Below the pieces are notes generated by a model, which was not told the origin of the DNA, made no database searches, and saw only the letters and a program-made list of their open reading frames with translations. From Cunninghamia lanceolata (taxonomy: Eukaryota > Streptophyta > Pinopsida > Cupressales > Cupressaceae), in assembly GCA_027924645.1 (NCBI GenBank), contig BSBN01000187.1:17688001-17752000 (forward strand): 64,000 nucleotides of DNA, given 5' to 3'. The position numbers and the translations under genes are program-made. The number at the start of each line of letters is the position of its first letter. The stretch's first letter is position 1. This document shows positions 21,826 through 33,130 of the stretch, piece by piece.

Positions 21826-23036
21826 GCAAATTGAAGAGATCAAGAAACAAGTCCAATAATTGTTAGACAAGGGTCTCATAAGAGAAAGCTTAAGTCCATG
21901 TGTTGTCCCTACTATTTTAGCACCCAAAAAAGGTGGGGAGTGGAGAATGTGTACTGACTCAAGGGCAATAAAGAAAATCACCATCAGATATAGGTTTCCA
22001 ATCCTTAGAATAGAGGACCTAATGGACTATTTGAGAGGTGCATGCTATTTTTTAAAGATTGATCTCAAAAGTGGATACCACCAAATTAGGATAAGAGAAG
22101 GAGATGAATGGAAAATTGCATTTAAAACCAATGAAGAACTGTATGAATGGATGGTAATGCCCTTTGGACTGTCAAATGCTCCAAGTACATTTATGAGGTT
22201 AATGAATGAGGTTTTGAAGCCTTTCACTGGAAAATTTGTTGTTGTATATTCAGATAATATTCTTGTCTTTAGTAAGACTAGGGAAGAGCACTTGCAACAT
22301 CTTGACATGGTTTTGCAGAGATTGAATGAGGAGAAGTTGATGATAAACCTCAAAAAGTGTGAATTTATGAAAGAAGAACTTGTGTATTTTGGTTTTGTGA
22401 TCTCCAAAAGCTCATTGAAGATGGATCCCACCAAAGTAGAGGCAATACTCAATTGGCCAACTCCAAAATTAGTAGGAGAGGTAAGAAGATTTCATGGCTT
22501 AGCTACTTTCTATAGGAAATTCATCAAAAACTTTAGTCATATATGCTCTCCCATCCTTGATACCATCAAAGGGGACAAAAAGAGGAAGTTTGTATGGACT
22601 AATGAGGCAGATAGGAGCTTTGAATATTTGAAACAGAGAGTGGCACAACAACCTATCCTTGCTTTACCTGACTTCAACAAGGTCTTCACAGTGGAGTGTG
22701 ATGCCAGTGGATTTGCAGTTGGAGTAGTTTTGAGTGGCCTTCTTCAATGAAAAGCTCAATGAGGCCAAAAGAAGGTATTCTTCATATAACTTGGAGCTTT
22801 ATGCATTAGTGTAGTCCCTAAAGAAGTGGAGACATTACCTTTTGCCCAAGGAATTCATTGTCTTCACGGATAACCATGCTTTGAGTTTTTTGAATAGTCA
22901 AGACAAGTTGAGTCATAGGCATGTAAAGTGGGTTGAATACTTGCAGAGTTACTCATTCGCCATTAAACACAAAAAAGGCCAAGCCAAGAAAGTAGTAGAT
23001 GCCTTAAGTAGGAGATCAATGTTAGTGCATGAAATA
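21826..23036 (+). pseudogene. Element A reverse transcriptase and RNase H
   Basis: Would copy element RNA to DNA and degrade the RNA strand. RT is 21860-22740: [43 protein letters not shown], then the catalytic box reads YSDNIL where YxDDIL is required, so the second aspartate is lost (a G-to-A change). RNase H starts [15 protein letters not shown]. At about 22738 a small deletion shifts the frame, which resumes as [13 protein letters not shown], then FIVFTDNHALSFL and KKVVDALSRRS up to 23030. One TAG lies near 22815. The order agrees with Ty3. Confidence 0.92.
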
Positions 23037-24320
23037 CAACTCCAAAGTGTGGGGATAGAAGCATTGAAAGACATGTATGCAAATGATGAAGACTTCAAGG
23101 AGGTATACTCTGTTTGTATTCAATTTCAAGGTGTTTTCCATGATAAATTTTCTATTTTTTTGTTGCAAGATGGCTTGCTATTTAAAGGTGCTCAATTGTG
23201 CATCCCTAAGTGCTCCATGAGGACAAACTTGATAAGGGAGAAGCATTGTGGGAGTCTTGGAGGACATTTTGGGGTTGATAAGACATTGGATCAGGTAAGG
23301 AGATTCTATTTTTGGCCAAAAATGTATTTAGATGTCAAAAAGGTTGTGGAAAGTTGTGCAATCTGCTAAAGAGCCAAGAGTTCTACTTCTAATGTAGGAC
23401 TCTACCAACCCCTACCTACACCTAATAGACCATGGGAGAGTCTAAGCATGGATTTTGTATTAGGTCTGTTAAGAACTCAAAGTGGTTATGACAGTGTATT
23501 TGTTGTAGTGGATAGATTTAGTAAAATGGCTCACTTTATTCCTTGCAAATGCACTAATGATGCCCCCCATATTGCAGGGTTATTCTTCAAAGAAATAGTG
23601 AGAATTCATGGTCTTCCATTAACAATAGTTTCAGACAGGGATGCAAAGTTCATAGGTCACTTTTGGAGGACCCTTTGGAGGAAACTTGAAACCAATTTGA
23701 CCTTTAGTACACCCTACCATCCACAAACAGATGGGCAGATTGAAGTGGTAAATAGATCACTGGGAAATCTCTTGAGGTGCCTTACAAAAGAACATGAGCA
23801 ACAATGAGACCTCATTCTACCACAGGTTGAATATGCTTATAATGACTCAGTTAACAAGAGACTAGGAAAGACCCCATTTGAAGTGGTGTATGGTTTGAAA
23901 CCAAGAGGTGTATTTGAGCTCAAAGATCTAAGAGGATTGGAGAAGAGAAGTGCAGAAGGAGAGGAGTTTGTAATGGCCATGAAAGATATACATGAACAAG
24001 TCAGGGAACTTCTCAAGAAGAGTGTTGAAACTTACAAGAAGCATGCTGATTTGAAGAGGAGGAATGTTTAGTTCAAAGTAGGGGATTTGGTGCTTGCACA
24101 TCTAAGGAAAGAAAGGTTCCCTAATGGCAGATACACAAAGTTACTAATGAAAAAGATTGGGCCATGCAAGGAGGTTCATAAGTTTGGTGAAAATGCATAT
24201 GAGATAGAACTCCCTCCTGGAGTTGCTATCTCTCCTATCTTCAATGTTACTGACCTCTATCGTTTCAAGGGGTCTGCTACAACAGGTCCAAGTGTTGATC
24301 TAGATTGCAGATTGGGTGTA
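23037..24320 (+). pseudogene. Element A integrase
   Basis: The enzyme that joins element DNA to the genome. The HHCC zinc-binding segment is at about 23220-23370: REKHCGSLGGHFGVDKTLDQV, then VESCAIC. The core spans 23448-23807 with [34 protein letters not shown] and [15 protein letters not shown], so the DDE residues appear present. The C-terminal part (23880-24300) includes VYGLKPRG and GPCKEVHKFGENAYEIELP. Four or more stops break the frame. Confidence 0.92.
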
Positions 24321-24321
24321 G

Positions 24322-24520
24322 GATTTATCTCCTCCTGAACCATTGACACTTGAACACATTCTAGATGCCAAGGAAGTGAAGAGGACTAGGCAAAAGGTTT
24401 ACTATGAATACCTAGTCAAGTGGCAAGGCCTCCCTCATGAAGATGCAACATGGATGACCAAAGAGGACATTATCAAACATGGCACAATAGTCCAAGATCT
24501 GATCTCGGGTGGAGCCTGAG
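24322..24520 (+). pseudogene. Element A chromodomain
   Basis: Read one frame away from the upstream integrase: DLSPPEPLTLEHILDAKEVKR, then YYEYLVKWQGLPHEDATWM, ending ISGGA and stop. The YLVKW and DATW signatures mark a chromodomain fused to integrase, which places the element among chromoviruses. Such domains direct insertion to heterochromatin. Confidence 0.88.
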
Positions 24521-24541
24521 ATTCTTTTCTCCTCGGGTGTA

Positions 24542-25833
24542 TGGTGCAGGAGCACCTTGTCCTAGTCACACCACGTGTTGGTAAAATGTTGTCAAGTCCA
24601 AATTTTTGTTGTAATAAGGTCTGATTAGACCATCTTCAATGTCATATGGTATGTTCTTGATCATAAGGTTAGTTCTAGGAGAATAAAAGTGACATCTTCA
24701 TTAAGAAATGTGACATTCCCGTGTATTTGGAGAAGTTGAATGACCTTGTTAGTTTGAAAAGTGGTTAGCACCATTGGGATTTGGGTGCTAGATGTTTAAA
24801 TTGGTCTAGAAACCTTTGTGGGAGGCTAATGAAGGTGTGTGAAGATAAGAACAATAAAGATAACTCTATTTTTCCTACAATTTCTCTTTTTTTTTGTTGT
24901 TTCCACGTCCTGTACGGTTCTGTCTGGGCTGTCATGATTAGAAGTGCATGAAATTTGGTTGGTCTACGAAGTAGCTTTCTTTTGAATCTAGTTTGGTCAA
25001 ATTTCATAGACTTTGAGGAGTTTTATACCCTAATTTCTGAAAACGAGTTTGTAAACCCTAGGGATTAGGGGTTTGTACAAAAAATGGGTTTTTGACCCAT
25101 TCCACCAGTGTCATTTTCCATAACTTGGTGGAATGGTCTTAGATAGGATGTATTTTAGTGATGATAATGTGGCATGTGTAGGGGTGAGGAATTGAGAGTT
25201 GGATGAATCAAGATATGCCTAATATCCTCATGTATTAGGCCTACAAGCATAGGAGGGTTAGTGATTTATTGAAAATGTGACTTGGTGTAACTCATGACCC
25301 ACAAAACCTGCATATTCAGACCTCTTACAACATCATTGAAGCCCTGGAGTAGTTGTTGGAAGTTTGAAGTGAGATTTGCTTGTACTTGCTTTGTAAAAGT
25401 GGCCTAATTAGGTCAGCATTACCAGTTAATTTTTGAAGCCTATGTTCCAAAAAAACTCCACTTGCTTCCTTGATACGTTGTGTAACATCCAAAAGGGTAT
25501 CTGTAATGCCTATTGGTTTTTGGGTTTGACATGTTTTACTCAAGTTATGCTAGAAAAACCCTGTTCTTAGGGCTACAAGCCAATAGGGTAGTTTACTAGG
25601 GAACAATAGCAAGAAGGAGTCAAGGTTCTTAGTGAGTTTGAATAGACAAAACCTATCATGTTGGTGTTGTTCAAGGTTAATTAGGGGGTTGGCAAGAGGT
25701 CTGAGACAACAAACCACCTTTTGGTGCTTTCACAAACCATAGAAATCATGTCTTATGAAAGATGAGAGTTGATGGGCTTGGTTGATCAATCAAGTTTGAG
25801 CTTTGGAACCTTTTGAACCCCTGCTCTGCATCA
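24542..25833 (+). repeat. Element A 3' LTR (1292 bp)
   Basis: Partner of 1608-2906. It is followed by target duplication TAGTC at 25834-25838. Confidence 0.95.
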
Positions 25834-25838
25834 TAGTC

Positions 25839-26200
25839 CAATCAAATATAAAAACATATTTATATAAAATTGATAACCATTTCATATCAATTTGTAACAT
25901 CATAGTATAAAACATGAAACCTTATCAATCATACAGATTGATTTTTGCATATCGATTATCTATCAACTATTTCTAATAATGATATCAATCGAGCTTAAAA
26001 TTCACAATCATTCTGACATTCAGATTTGGTATTAAATTATACATTCACATGAGTGCATGAAAGAACAAACATCACATTATAACCATTTTATATTCGAATT
26101 ATAAAATAAAATCATGTCTTTTCCAAGCATCATCTAAATAATATATAATTTAATAATTAAAATATGTATTAAATAGTTATTCCAAAAATGAGGTGTAACA
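25839..26200. other. End of an LTR-like sequence (H), disrupted by element A
   Basis: AT-rich, no coding. It ends ATGAGGTGTAACA directly against the shortened LTR of element C. On the - strand that is a typical LTR start (TGTTACACCTC). Before element A inserted it was joined to 1-1607. Its other end was not found, so it may extend beyond the window. Confidence 0.45.
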
Positions 26201-26839
26201 CATGGGGAAAACTCTTTCGGGAGAAAAAACCCACACTCCAAAAGTAGCCCAATATATTTTTCAAAAATCTTAACAAGATTACAATATACTTGCAAAGCAA
26301 GCTTTCACAAGAGTATCACCAACCAAAGATCTAGAGACTACTTAACAACATCTATAAGACTCTCACACTCAACCTCCATCTCAAGCACCTAATATATAGG
26401 AGATGCAATACATGAAACCATCAAACCAAAATTAGAAAACCATGAGTCAAAACCACTCAAAAGTGGCACCCAAATCCTTAGGGTTCCATTATCTCCAATC
26501 AAAGATGTCTTATGATGTGTCATAACATGCATTAACAAGTACAACTCCCACCTACAACTCTTTTTTATGTCCAACATGTTTTTATATTTTCCAATACAAG
26601 AGGCCCAACTTCCAGAGGCCATAACTTTTGATCCAGAAGGCTGATTGCACCTATTTTTTTAAAATTGAAGAGATTGAAGTGATTTATGCACTGAGCACCC
26701 CCGATGGCACTGCCAAATAATCTAATTTTTTAATTTTGGCCAAAAACCAACTCTATAGCCCATAAATTAAGTTTTTCTATTTTTATAATAAAAAAATCAC
26801 ACTTTTTGTAATTGCAAGGTTGAGACAATTTTTCTAACA
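26201..26839 (-). repeat. Element C 3' LTR, outer end missing
   Basis: Aligns with the right LTR from about 34432 to 36246 (solo LTR E excluded). The bases matching 34284-34431 are absent. It ends CTAACA. On the - strand a purine tract (AAGTGGGATAA) lies just inside it. Confidence 0.88.
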
Positions 26840-26844
26840 TTATC

Positions 26845-27730
26845 CCACTTGTCAAACACCTTGCAAGAGCAAAGGGAGTATCAACACCATTATTAGATTG
26901 TTAAGGACCGAGAGGCCCATAGAATCTGAACACGATATGAATTTATCTATGCTCACAAGCTTAGCTAATGAATTTGCAACATTAATCAAAGTCTCTACAT
27001 TAACCGGCTTCACCCTACCATCTTTGACCATATCTCTAACAAAATGATATTGTACATCAATATGCTTGGTCGTGGCATGAAATGGCAAGTTCCTAGCTAG
27101 GCAAATTGCACTCTGACTGTCACAATAAATTGTCATTACACCTTGTTTTATTTCAATATCTAAACACAATCTCTTAAGCCAAATGAATTCTTTACAAGTG
27201 TGAGTAGATGTCATATACTCAACCTCAGTAGTAGAAAAAGCAACCACAACCTATCACTTACTCATCCAACTAATTGCACCACCAAATAAAGTAAACACAT
27301 AAGCACTGGTGGATCTTCTGCTATCAACATCATCTACCCAGTATGAATCCACATAACCACAAATATCAAGGGAATTCTCATCTCCTATCAAATTACCATG
27401 ATAACACAAGGAATATACTTTAAGGCACCCTACAAAAATATGAAGACTCTTTTAATTGTATCTCAATGAACTCTATCATGATTAGACATATATCTGGAAA
27501 GAACTCCCACTGCTTGAGCAATGTCTGCTATAGTACAAACCATAGCATATACCAAACTTTGACTACACTTTGGTAAGGCACTCGGCTTATGTCTTCCATC
27601 TCTGATGGGGATGTTAGACATTGTGAAGTAGATAACTTCATTCCAACTGTAAAAGGAACACAAAATGGTCTACAATCCTACATGTTAAATCTCTATAAAT
27701 CTAAATTGACATACTTCCTCTGGCCAAGCC
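26845..27730 (-). pseudogene. Element C reverse transcriptase C-terminus and RNase H
   Basis: The left portion of the polymerase, separated from the rest by element D. The 27663-27463 frame contains SLVYAMVCTIADIAQAVGVLSRYMS, the end of Copia RT. 27247-26900 contains AFSTTEVEYMTSTHTCKEFIWLK and YCDSQSAICLARNLPFHATTKHIDV, then FVRDMVKDG, the RNase H domain with its usual acidic positions. Several frame changes lie between 27730 and 27660. Confidence 0.9.
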
Positions 27731-27735
27731 ATAGT

Positions 27736-28032
27736 TGTTATAATCCTAATATGCTACATTCCTAATTATAATAAGTTAAGCACTTGTGGTATGCTTAACC
27801 TTAATAGTTTCATTTATTAGTCTTAGTTATTACTTAAGATGACTTAGTTAGGATGAAGGGGTGTTTCCCTGCATAGTTATGCATATAAATAAAGAAGAGA
27901 GAGACTCTCCCGAACCATCATATCTTCTAATATTGAATTCACATATTATTTTCTAATTATTGGAGGTCACCCCCTTGAAGTGGTCTGCTATTTGACTGAT
28001 TTTTACATTTATTTCCATGAAATATCATAACA
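27736..28032 (+). repeat. Element D 5' LTR
   Basis: Aligns with 30753-31048, with about 7 per cent differences by eye. Confidence 0.93.
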
Positions 28033-28034
28033 AG

Positions 28035-28046
28035 TGGTATCAGAGC
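28035..28046 (+). other. Primer-binding site of element D (tRNA-Met-i)
   Basis: TGGTATCAGAGC lies two bases after the LTR, complementary to the initiator tRNA-Met 3' end. Confidence 0.9.
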
Positions 28047-28419
28047 TATGATTTGGGCCAAGATTTTTGTTTCCACCATAACTTTCAAACCATTGTGAAT
28101 TTGGACCTGATTTTTTCTAGGTTTTGAGGTATGTGGTAGGTAAGGTTCTAGATAAAAAATTAGAGTTCTATCAATAGTTTTATGCAATTTTTTTTCAATA
28201 ATTGGCTCTACATGCTACAAATGTCAGATTTTTTTTTAAAAATTGGAAATCTTATGAAACATTAGGTTGGGTTAGTTCTTTGTAACTTATTATTAGAGAT
28301 AAAATATAGTCCATAAATTAGTGATCAAAGTTAGGTCAGAATGTTTTATTATTCTACTTTATAGGCCACAATTTTTGGAACGATATTGAAAAACTAGAGT
28401 TTAAAATACATACACATCA

Positions 28420-29756
28420 AAAGCCATGTCATCTTTAAGATTCAAACGCTTTTCTAAAAAAATTGAATCCAATGACCTTTATTCTCCACCACCTAAAATT
28501 GAGGGTAAAATTCCCCTGGGATGTGAAACAATGGTACATTAATTAAAGATAATTTGGTTTGACCCATTTGCATCATCTTTAAATAAAGGTTTAGATAGGT
28601 TGAAATAAGAACTATTATATGAATTAAAGTCCCAACAAAACCACCTAGGTGGGTACAACCCTAATAGACAAAATCAAGTGATAAAAAACATTTTCAAGAT
28701 CCAAAAATGAATCTACCCAAAATAAATATCCCTAAATTTGATGGTACTGATGTAGCTTCATGAACAAGTCTCATGGAACAATTTTTAAGCTTCATAAGAT
28801 ACCATACAATGCAATGATTGGCGTAGCCTCATAATATTTAGAATCAAACCTCATCTATGGTACCAATGGAGGATCGATAACAAGCAAGGGCAAATGCTTA
28901 GTTGGAAAGAGTTTAGTAATGAATCAACAACCCTCTATGAGCAACTATGGAATGGAAGCTATGATACCCAATTAAAATATTTAAAACAATCAAGGTCTGT
29001 AGTTGAATATAATGTTGAGCATACGAGATAGGCAATTAGATCTCATGAGGTGATATCTTATCAAAGGCTACAACTCTACATTAATGGACTTAATAATCAA
29101 ATTAAGCATGATGTTCATTTGGTGGAAACTTGCATAGTTAGGAAAGCTATGCAACAAGCATTACATATTGAGAAACATAAATCCACCACCAAAAGTTCCA
29201 CACAAGGTCAAACCACAGACTTGGAAGACAAAATTGTGACTAATCTTATTGATAGAAATGAGGACAACTTATTTAACGTAAGAAAAATTAGTAAGCACTC
29301 TCCTCGACAAGAGGAAAATAAAAGAGAAAAAGATTTGTGCTCAAATTTGATAGCAAATGGTATAGGTGTCATAACTATGCTAATAGTGATAAAACACTAA
29401 CAATTATCAAGAATGAGGTTGAAGAAGAGAGAGAAGTAGCTACAAAAGAACCAAATGTGGAACTTGAGAAACAAAACTCCACCACCAAAAGTTTCACACA
29501 AGGTCAAACCATAAAATTAAAAGACAAAAATAATTCTATTGAAAGAAATGAGGACAACTTCTTTAACCCAAGAGAAATTAGTAAGCTCTCTATCTGTTGT
29601 TGGAATGGTGATAGAAAATGGCCTAGGAGTTATAAGTGTACTAATAGTGAGAAAGGACTAATGACTATCAAGAATGAGGTTGAACACGAGATAGAAGTAG
29701 CTACAAAAGAACCAAATGTGGAACTTGAGCATGAGAATTCTAAGGAAGAAGAATGA
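28420..29756 (+). pseudogene. gag: Element D Gag remnant with internal tandem duplication
   Basis: Readable Gag phrases include NLPKINIPKFDGTD (about 28710) and then LQLYINGLNNQIKHDVHL (29050 onward), typical of Ty3 Gag before the nucleocapsid. A 296-bp segment (29170-29465) is repeated at 29466-29727, so KSTTKSSTQGQT, then NEDN, RKISK, YKCTNS-like and KEPNVELE occur twice in shifted frames. The knuckle cysteines are partly lost in both copies. Numerous stops. Confidence 0.75.
29170..29727 (+). repeat. 296-bp tandem duplication in element D
   Basis: Copy 1 is 29170-29465 and copy 2 is 29466-29727. Shared phrases include CCACCACCAAAAGTT, CACACAAGGTCAAACCA, GAAATGAGGACAACTT and AAAGAACCAAATGTGGAACT. 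The copies differ by indels, so the duplication is not recent. Confidence 0.85.
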
Positions 29757-30300
29757 ACTACTATCTCCTTACATGCATTCAAGGGAAAAAGTACACCACA
29801 AACACTCAAAGTAATTGGTTATATCAAAAAATGAAAGGTGAGAGTGTTGGTTGATACAAGTAGTACTAACAACTTTATTGATAAAAGATCATCTAGTGAG
29901 CTCAATTGTTTTGTTTATCCAATCTCTAATTTCCAAGTCATGATAGCTAATGGGAAACAACTCTCTTATTGTGGTAAATGCCATCATATAAACCTCTCAA
30001 TAGAAAATCATTAACTAGATTAAAAAATCTTTTCTATCCCAATTGGGGGAGTAGATGTAGTTTGGGGCGTGCAATGGCTTAAACAATTAGGAACAATGTC
30101 TTTCAATTTTCAAGACTTAGACATGGATTTTAGTACACATGGGGAAAACTATAAACTTATAGGGATACAGTCATCACCAAGAGAAATTATTAGCTCCCGT
30201 AGGATGGAGAAATTGCCTAAGAAAGGTTATTACAACATAAGGGCACAACTACATTTTATAGAAGCACAAGACATGAAAACTCAAGATTGACCAAAACTTC
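29757..30300 (+). pseudogene. Element D protease remnant
   Basis: VLVDTSSTNNFIDKR at about 29850 is the retropepsin active site, with S where G is usual. It is followed by FQVMIANGKQL, IPIGGVDVVWGVQWLKQLG and SFNFQDLDMDF, ending about 30290. Ty3 type. Stops and frame breaks lie between the phrases. Confidence 0.75.
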
Positions 30301-30339
30301 AAGAGATCATTCAACACCATTAGTTGACATGTTTTTCAA

Positions 30340-30740
30340 GAACCAAAGGCTTTACCTCCAATCAGAGACCATGATCAAGCCATTGAATTAATACCAAGAA
30401 GTATTGTTCATCCCAACAAAAGTACCCATTCTTTCCCAATGATTATGGTTAACAAGAAGGACGAGTCATGGAGATGATTCTAATATTGTAGTTTTCTTTA
30501 CTAAGTTAGATTTGCATTTAGAACATGTGAGGGTCATTATGAATTATTATTTGTCATTTGGTGTCACGAATACCCAATCAACTTTACAAAGCCTTATAAA
30601 TTTAGCGTTCCACCCATTTTTTCAAAAATTGGTGTTGGTATTCTTTGATGACATCTTCATCTATAGTAAAACATAGAATGATGAACAATTCATAGAAAAT
30701 ATTCTAGAGTTATTGAGCATTGAGGGCAACACTTTTCTGA
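30340..30740 (+). pseudogene. Element D reverse transcriptase remnant, internally deleted
   Basis: Only fragments remain: FTKLDLHLEHVRV, then SFGVTNTQSTLQSLIN and LVLVFFDDIFIYSKT with the FxDD catalytic box (about 30640). After ILELL the frame runs into the polypurine tract (AAGGGGATGCAAA) and the 3' LTR. The fingers region is mostly gone; RNase H and integrase are missing. Confidence 0.8.
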
Positions 30741-30752
30741 AGGGGATGCAAA

Positions 30753-31048
30753 TGTTATGATCCTAATATGCTATATTCCTAATTATAATAAGTTAAGCAC
30801 TTGTGGCATGCTTAACCTTAATAGTTTCATTTATTATTCTTAGTTATTACTTAAGATGACTTAGTTAGGATGAAGGGGTGTGTCCCTACATAGTTATGCA
30901 TATAAATATGGAAGAGAGAGACTCTCCCAAACCATCATATCTTCTAATATTGACTTCATGTATCATTTTCTAATTTTTGGATGTCAACCCCTCAAAATGG
31001 TCTATTATTTTACTATTTTTACATTTATTTCCATGAAATATCATAACA
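30753..31048 (+). repeat. Element D 3' LTR
   Basis: Partner of 27736-28032, followed by target duplication ATAGT. Confidence 0.93.
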
Positions 31049-31053
31049 ATAGT

Positions 31054-31730
31054 TTTTTTCACTCTATCTCTTCTGATTTCCATCCCAAGAATGTGTTTTG
31101 CTATACCAAGATCATTCATTTCAAATTTAGCTACAAGTTGAGAATTTACTTTTGAAATCATTCCTTTCCCTTTACTAATAAATAATATGTCATCAACATA
31201 TAATGCAATAAAAAAGAAACAATCACCATTAAATTTATAATAAACACAATGATCTAATTTAGAATGCTCAAATCCTAAACTTAACACATATGTATCAAGG
31301 TTTTGATACCACATCATAGGACTCTATTTGAGTCCATACAGAGATTTCTTCAATTTACAAACCAAATTACTTTTACCTTTCACCACATAGTGCTCTAGCT
31401 ATGTCATACAAATGTCCTCCAAATCACCATGAAGGAACGTCATTTTCACATCCATTTTATCAACCTCTAGATCATAAGAAACAACAATAGAAAGAAAGAA
31501 TCTAATGGATGCCATTTTTGCAATAGGAAAAAATATCTCATGGTAATCAACACCCTCAATCTAAGAGTAACCTTTCGCAACCAACTATGCTTTGTACTTC
31601 TCAATACCTCCATTTGAACTATTTTTTTCTTGAACACCCATTTGCAACCAATAGGTTTTTGTCCTTCAGGCAATGGCACTAGATCCCATGTATCACTATT
31701 TTTCAAAGCTATCATTTCTTCATCCATGGT
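31054..31730 (-). pseudogene. Element C reverse transcriptase N-terminal and central part
   Basis: Starts MDEEMIALKNSDTWDLVPLP, then IGCKWVFKKK (31727 leftwards). It continues through frame changes to DHCVYYKFNGDCFFFIALYVDDILFISK, with the YVDD catalytic box intact (31240-31170), and KFEMNDLGIAKHILGMEI. It breaks at element D; the remainder is at 27730. Confidence 0.9.
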
Positions 31731-33130
31731 AATCTTTTAGGATTTTGCATCTTTCATACCTAATGCCTCTTCCATAGATCTTGGTTCATCCATGATAGAA
31801 TTCAAAGAAAAAATACATCTCTAGTCATCAAGTGAATACCTTTTAGGTGGTTAAATTCTATGCCTTGTAGACCTTCAAACAAGATGGGTTGGAGGTTCTT
31901 CATCCTCTTCTGAAGATCTAGAGCTAATTAAGCTCTCCTCAACCTCTTGTCTATCTAGGGACCTCGATTCAACTTTCTTAGGAGTAGAAGGAAGTTGAAT
32001 CACATCTTTCCATTCACTTTGTTTTGGATGCAATGTAACAGAAGAAGGCTTAGTTTCTCTTAAAATCACACTTCTATTATATATTACCTTTTGTGTAACA
32101 AGATCCCAAAGCTTGTATCTTTTCACACCATAACTATAACTGATTAAGATACATTTCATATCCTTGTTTTCCAACTTTGTTCACTTCTCTTTTGGTGCAT
32201 GTGCATATGCCTCACAACTAAAAACTCTAAGATGGCTCAATGAAATCTTGTGACCTAACCACACCTCCATAGGTGTTTTATCAACAAGAGTTGATGTAGG
32301 AGACATGTTAATTAGGTAGCAAGTAGTGGTAACAAATTCAACCCAAAACCTTTGTTCTAGACAAGCACCACTAAGCATACTCCTAGCCTTCTCCATCAAC
32401 ATCTTGTTCATTATTTTTGCAACTCCATTTTGTTTTGGAGAATATGAAGTTGTCTTTTGTCTTTGAATGCCATAATCTTTACATAATCTATCAAAATCAT
32501 TAGAGAAAAATTAATCGCCATTGTCAGTCCTCAAACGTTTTATTTTCTTTCTAGTCTACAAATCAACCATTTCTTTAAATTCTTTAAATTGACTAAAATC
32601 TTTAGTTTTACTCTTTAGAAAATATACCCATGCCCTTTTGCTATAATCATCAATAAATGAAACATAATATGTCGATAATCTAATGGAAGAAACATAAACA
32701 AGACCAAACACATCAGAATGAATAAGATCCAATGCACCATAAGATTTATGAGAACTTGAGTAAAACTAGATGTGGTTTTGTTACCATAAATAAAATTCTC
32801 ATAGAAATCAAAATCAAGATTACAATTAGTCAATCCTTCAACAAGGTTTTTATTTTTCAAGGTTCTTAGACCCTTTTATCCAATGTGGCATAATCTTTGG
32901 TGCCACAATAGAGTCTTCTCTATAGGTGATTTTGATTCAGAAGAAAGAGCACCCTTAGGTACCCACAAGCCACAACCATTTGTTGAAGAGGAAACCCTCA
33001 CTTTTTCCAATGAGGTAGTCACAGACTTGTTTTTCACATAAGTACTATTGTACTCAATAGTGTATACACCAATCTTATACAATGTGCCAAATCTGACACC
33101 TCTTGTAATCACCATAGCACCTCTAACCAT
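31731..33130 (-). pseudogene. Element C integrase region
   Basis: The pre-integrase motif LLWHQRLCHIG is at 32910-32880. The core is damaged (32860-32420) with readable pieces. 32411-32181 gives KARSMLSGACLEQRFWVEF, then NMSPTSTLVDKTPMEVWLG and HLRVFSCEAYAHAP. 32174-31875 gives CILISYSYGVKRYKLWD, then a Ser/Glu-rich linker to RT. Copia type. Confidence 0.88.

Larger units (their letters stand above)
1608..25833 (+). mobile_element. Element A: Ty3/gypsy chromovirus, split by element B
   Basis: Two long direct repeats (1608-2906 and 24542-25833) begin TGGTGCAG and end GCATCA. They are flanked by a perfect 5-bp duplication TAGTC (1603-1607 and 25834-25838). A primer-binding site for initiator tRNA-Met follows the left LTR. 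In order on the + strand come Gag, a CCHC knuckle, protease, reverse transcriptase, RNase H, integrase and a chromodomain, which is the Ty3 chromovirus order. Element B interrupts the protease at 4412-21350. Without B the element would be about 7.3 kb. Frameshifts, stops and a lost polymerase aspartate make it inactive. Confidence 0.95.
27736..31048 (+). mobile_element. Element D: small decayed Ty3/gypsy element nested in C
   Basis: Direct repeats of about 297 bp (27736-28032 and 30753-31048) begin TGTTAT and end CATAACA. A perfect target duplication ATAGT flanks them (27731-27735 and 31049-31053). A tRNA-Met-i primer site follows the left LTR. Inside are Gag remnants with a duplicated segment, a retropepsin remnant and a heavily deleted RT. 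Integrase is absent. At 3.3 kb it is an internally deleted, non-autonomous copy. Confidence 0.93.
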
